Shown here: piece after piece, positions 4,374-5,115 of the stretch
How positions within the stretch are numbered: the first letter of the stretch is position 1
Layout of the letters: each line of letters starts with the position of its first letter
Source of the DNA: PBB1 sp040400875
GTDB taxonomy: Bacteria; Pseudomonadota; Gammaproteobacteria; Burkholderiales; Burkholderiaceae_C
NCBI GenBank assembly: GCA_040400875.1
Contig: JBBAPK010000071.1
Location: 1-5,115 of the forward strand
DNA length: 5,115 nucleotides
Direction: 5' to 3'
Program-made: the position numbers and the translations under genes
The notes under the pieces: generated by a model
Told to the model about the DNA's origin: nothing
Seen by the model: only the letters and a program-made list of their open reading frames with translations
Databases searched by the model: none

Positions 4374-5115
4374 ATGTCACCTGCATTCAAGAAGATCCAC
4401 CGGCTTGTTTCCATCGTTGCGGCGCTGGCCGCGCTGGCCATCACCGCCCCGGCCATCGCGGGAGGTGTGAGCCCAAATCCTCAAAATGGGGTCGCTGGTC
4501 AGGCCGATGGCACCAATCAGCTGATCATCAAATACCGCAAGGGCACGGCCGCGGCAGCGCGTGCTGACCTGCAGACCATGTCAGACGCGCACACCAAAGT
4601 CGGTCGTGCCGGTGCGCAGATGCAGTTCTTGCGCAAGAACACCGCCGGGTCTTACGTGATGAAGCTCGACCGCGAACTCGGCCGCAAGGCGCTCGACGCG
4701 CTGGCGCTGGCCATCGCCGCCAATCCCGAGGTGGAATTTGCGGAACTCGACCTCAGGATGCACGCCCTGCTGACACCGAATGACACGCTTTATCTGGATC
4801 AGTGGAACTACTACGAAAGCGCCGGCGGCTTGAATCTGCCGTCAGCGTGGGATCAGGGCACAGGCAGCGGCATCGTGGTGGCCGTGATCGACACCGGCTA
4901 CCGGCCGCATGCGGATCTGGTCGCCAATATCGTGCCGGGCTACGACATGATTTCGTCCAGCACCACGGCCAACGACAACAATGGCCGCGACAACGATGCG
5001 CTCGATCCGGGAGACTGGTGCGGCACCGGCACCAGTTCATGGCATGGCACCCACGTGGCTGGCACCATCGCTGCGGTCACCAACAACGCCAATGGCGTGG
5101 CCGGCGTGGCGTATG
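4374..5115 (+). CDS. Secreted subtilisin-family (S8) serine protease, N-terminal part (3' truncated by window)
   Basis: The frame stays open from the ATG at 4374 to the window end, giving the first 247 residues of a secreted endopeptidase. A Sec signal peptide has a basic start (KKIHR), a hydrophobic core (11-25) and a likely cleavage after AIA (27-29). Residues about 47-128 (from TNQLIIKYRKG to NPEVEFAELD) resemble an inhibitor I9 propeptide, which folds the protease and blocks it until self-cleavage. Mature sequence probably begins near residues 131-137, before PNDTLYLDQWNY. The catalytic domain shows Asp173 in VVAVIDTG and His224 in HGTHVAGTIAA; the oxyanion Asn and the catalytic Ser (GTSMA) lie beyond the window, so completeness is unverified. 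Loop 176-222 contains a lone cysteine, Cys216, which may pair with a downstream one. It is preceded by a terminator, so it is probably transcribed from its own promoter, which I could not define. The family call is certain; substrate preference and any C-terminal domains are unknown. Confidence 0.95.
   Translation, partial: MSPAFKKIHRLVSIVAALAALAITAPAIAGGVSPNPQNGVAGQADGTNQLIIKYRKGTAAAARADLQTMSDAHTKVGRAGAQMQFLRKNTAGSYVMKLDRELGRKALDALALAIAANPEVEFAELDLRMHALLTPNDTLYLDQWNYYESAGGLNLPSAWDQGTGSGIVVAVIDTGYRPHADLVANIVPGYDMISSSTTANDNNGRDNDALDPGDWCGTGTSSWHGTHVAGTIAAVTNNANGVAGVAY

Noticed and set aside
4190..4456. 88-codon minus-strand frame across the gap before the S8 gene
   Set aside because: It overlaps the lipoprotein end, a terminator and the S8 signal peptide, and its product has no recognisable features.

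Overview
The window is GC-rich (roughly two thirds G+C by eye), densely coded, and has short gaps between genes. Codon choice and gene content suggest a Gram-negative proteobacterium, most likely a betaproteobacterium of the Burkholderiales. The clues are an RhlE-type DEAD-box helicase with a glycine-rich tail, a YaaA/DUF328 protein, a lipoprotein with a proteobacterial lipobox, and secreted M4 and S8 proteases. The placement is inferred from protein character; no marker gene proves it.

Layout from left to right. (1) Positions 3-266 hold the last 87 codons of a thermolysin-family (M4) metallopeptidase on the + strand, followed by a good intrinsic terminator at 300-337. (2) A leader region of about 235 bases holds a weak promoter candidate and a perfect 8-bp inverted repeat, and leads into rhlE (573-1919, +). 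(3) rhlE converges on a minus-strand pair, yaaA (3585 to 2803) and a prolyl 4-hydroxylase-like 2-oxoglutarate/Fe(II) dioxygenase (2791 to 1967). These two are separated by 11 bases and almost certainly form an operon with yaaA first. The 47-base gap between rhlE and the dioxygenase holds a strong hairpin. (4) Diverging from yaaA across about 109 bases is a small lipoprotein of unknown function (3695-4213, +), followed by a probable terminator at 4236-4256. (5) From 4374 to the window end, on the + strand, is the first 247 codons of a secreted subtilisin-family (S8) protease: signal peptide, I9-like propeptide, and the catalytic Asp and His. Its gene runs off the window.

The genes do not look like one pathway. 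Two secreted proteases flank a core of housekeeping or stress-type genes: an RNA helicase, a peroxide/iron-stress protein and an Fe(II) dioxygenase. The most suggestive functional link is the yaaA-dioxygenase operon, which pairs a protein known in E. coli to limit free iron during peroxide stress with an enzyme that needs Fe(II). I saw no mobile element, CRISPR array, tRNA or rRNA, and no clear evidence of a new defence or mobile system. The less explained elements are the lipoprotein, the dioxygenase N-terminal extension, the rhlE leader and a 17-bp perfect dyad upstream of the S8 protease.
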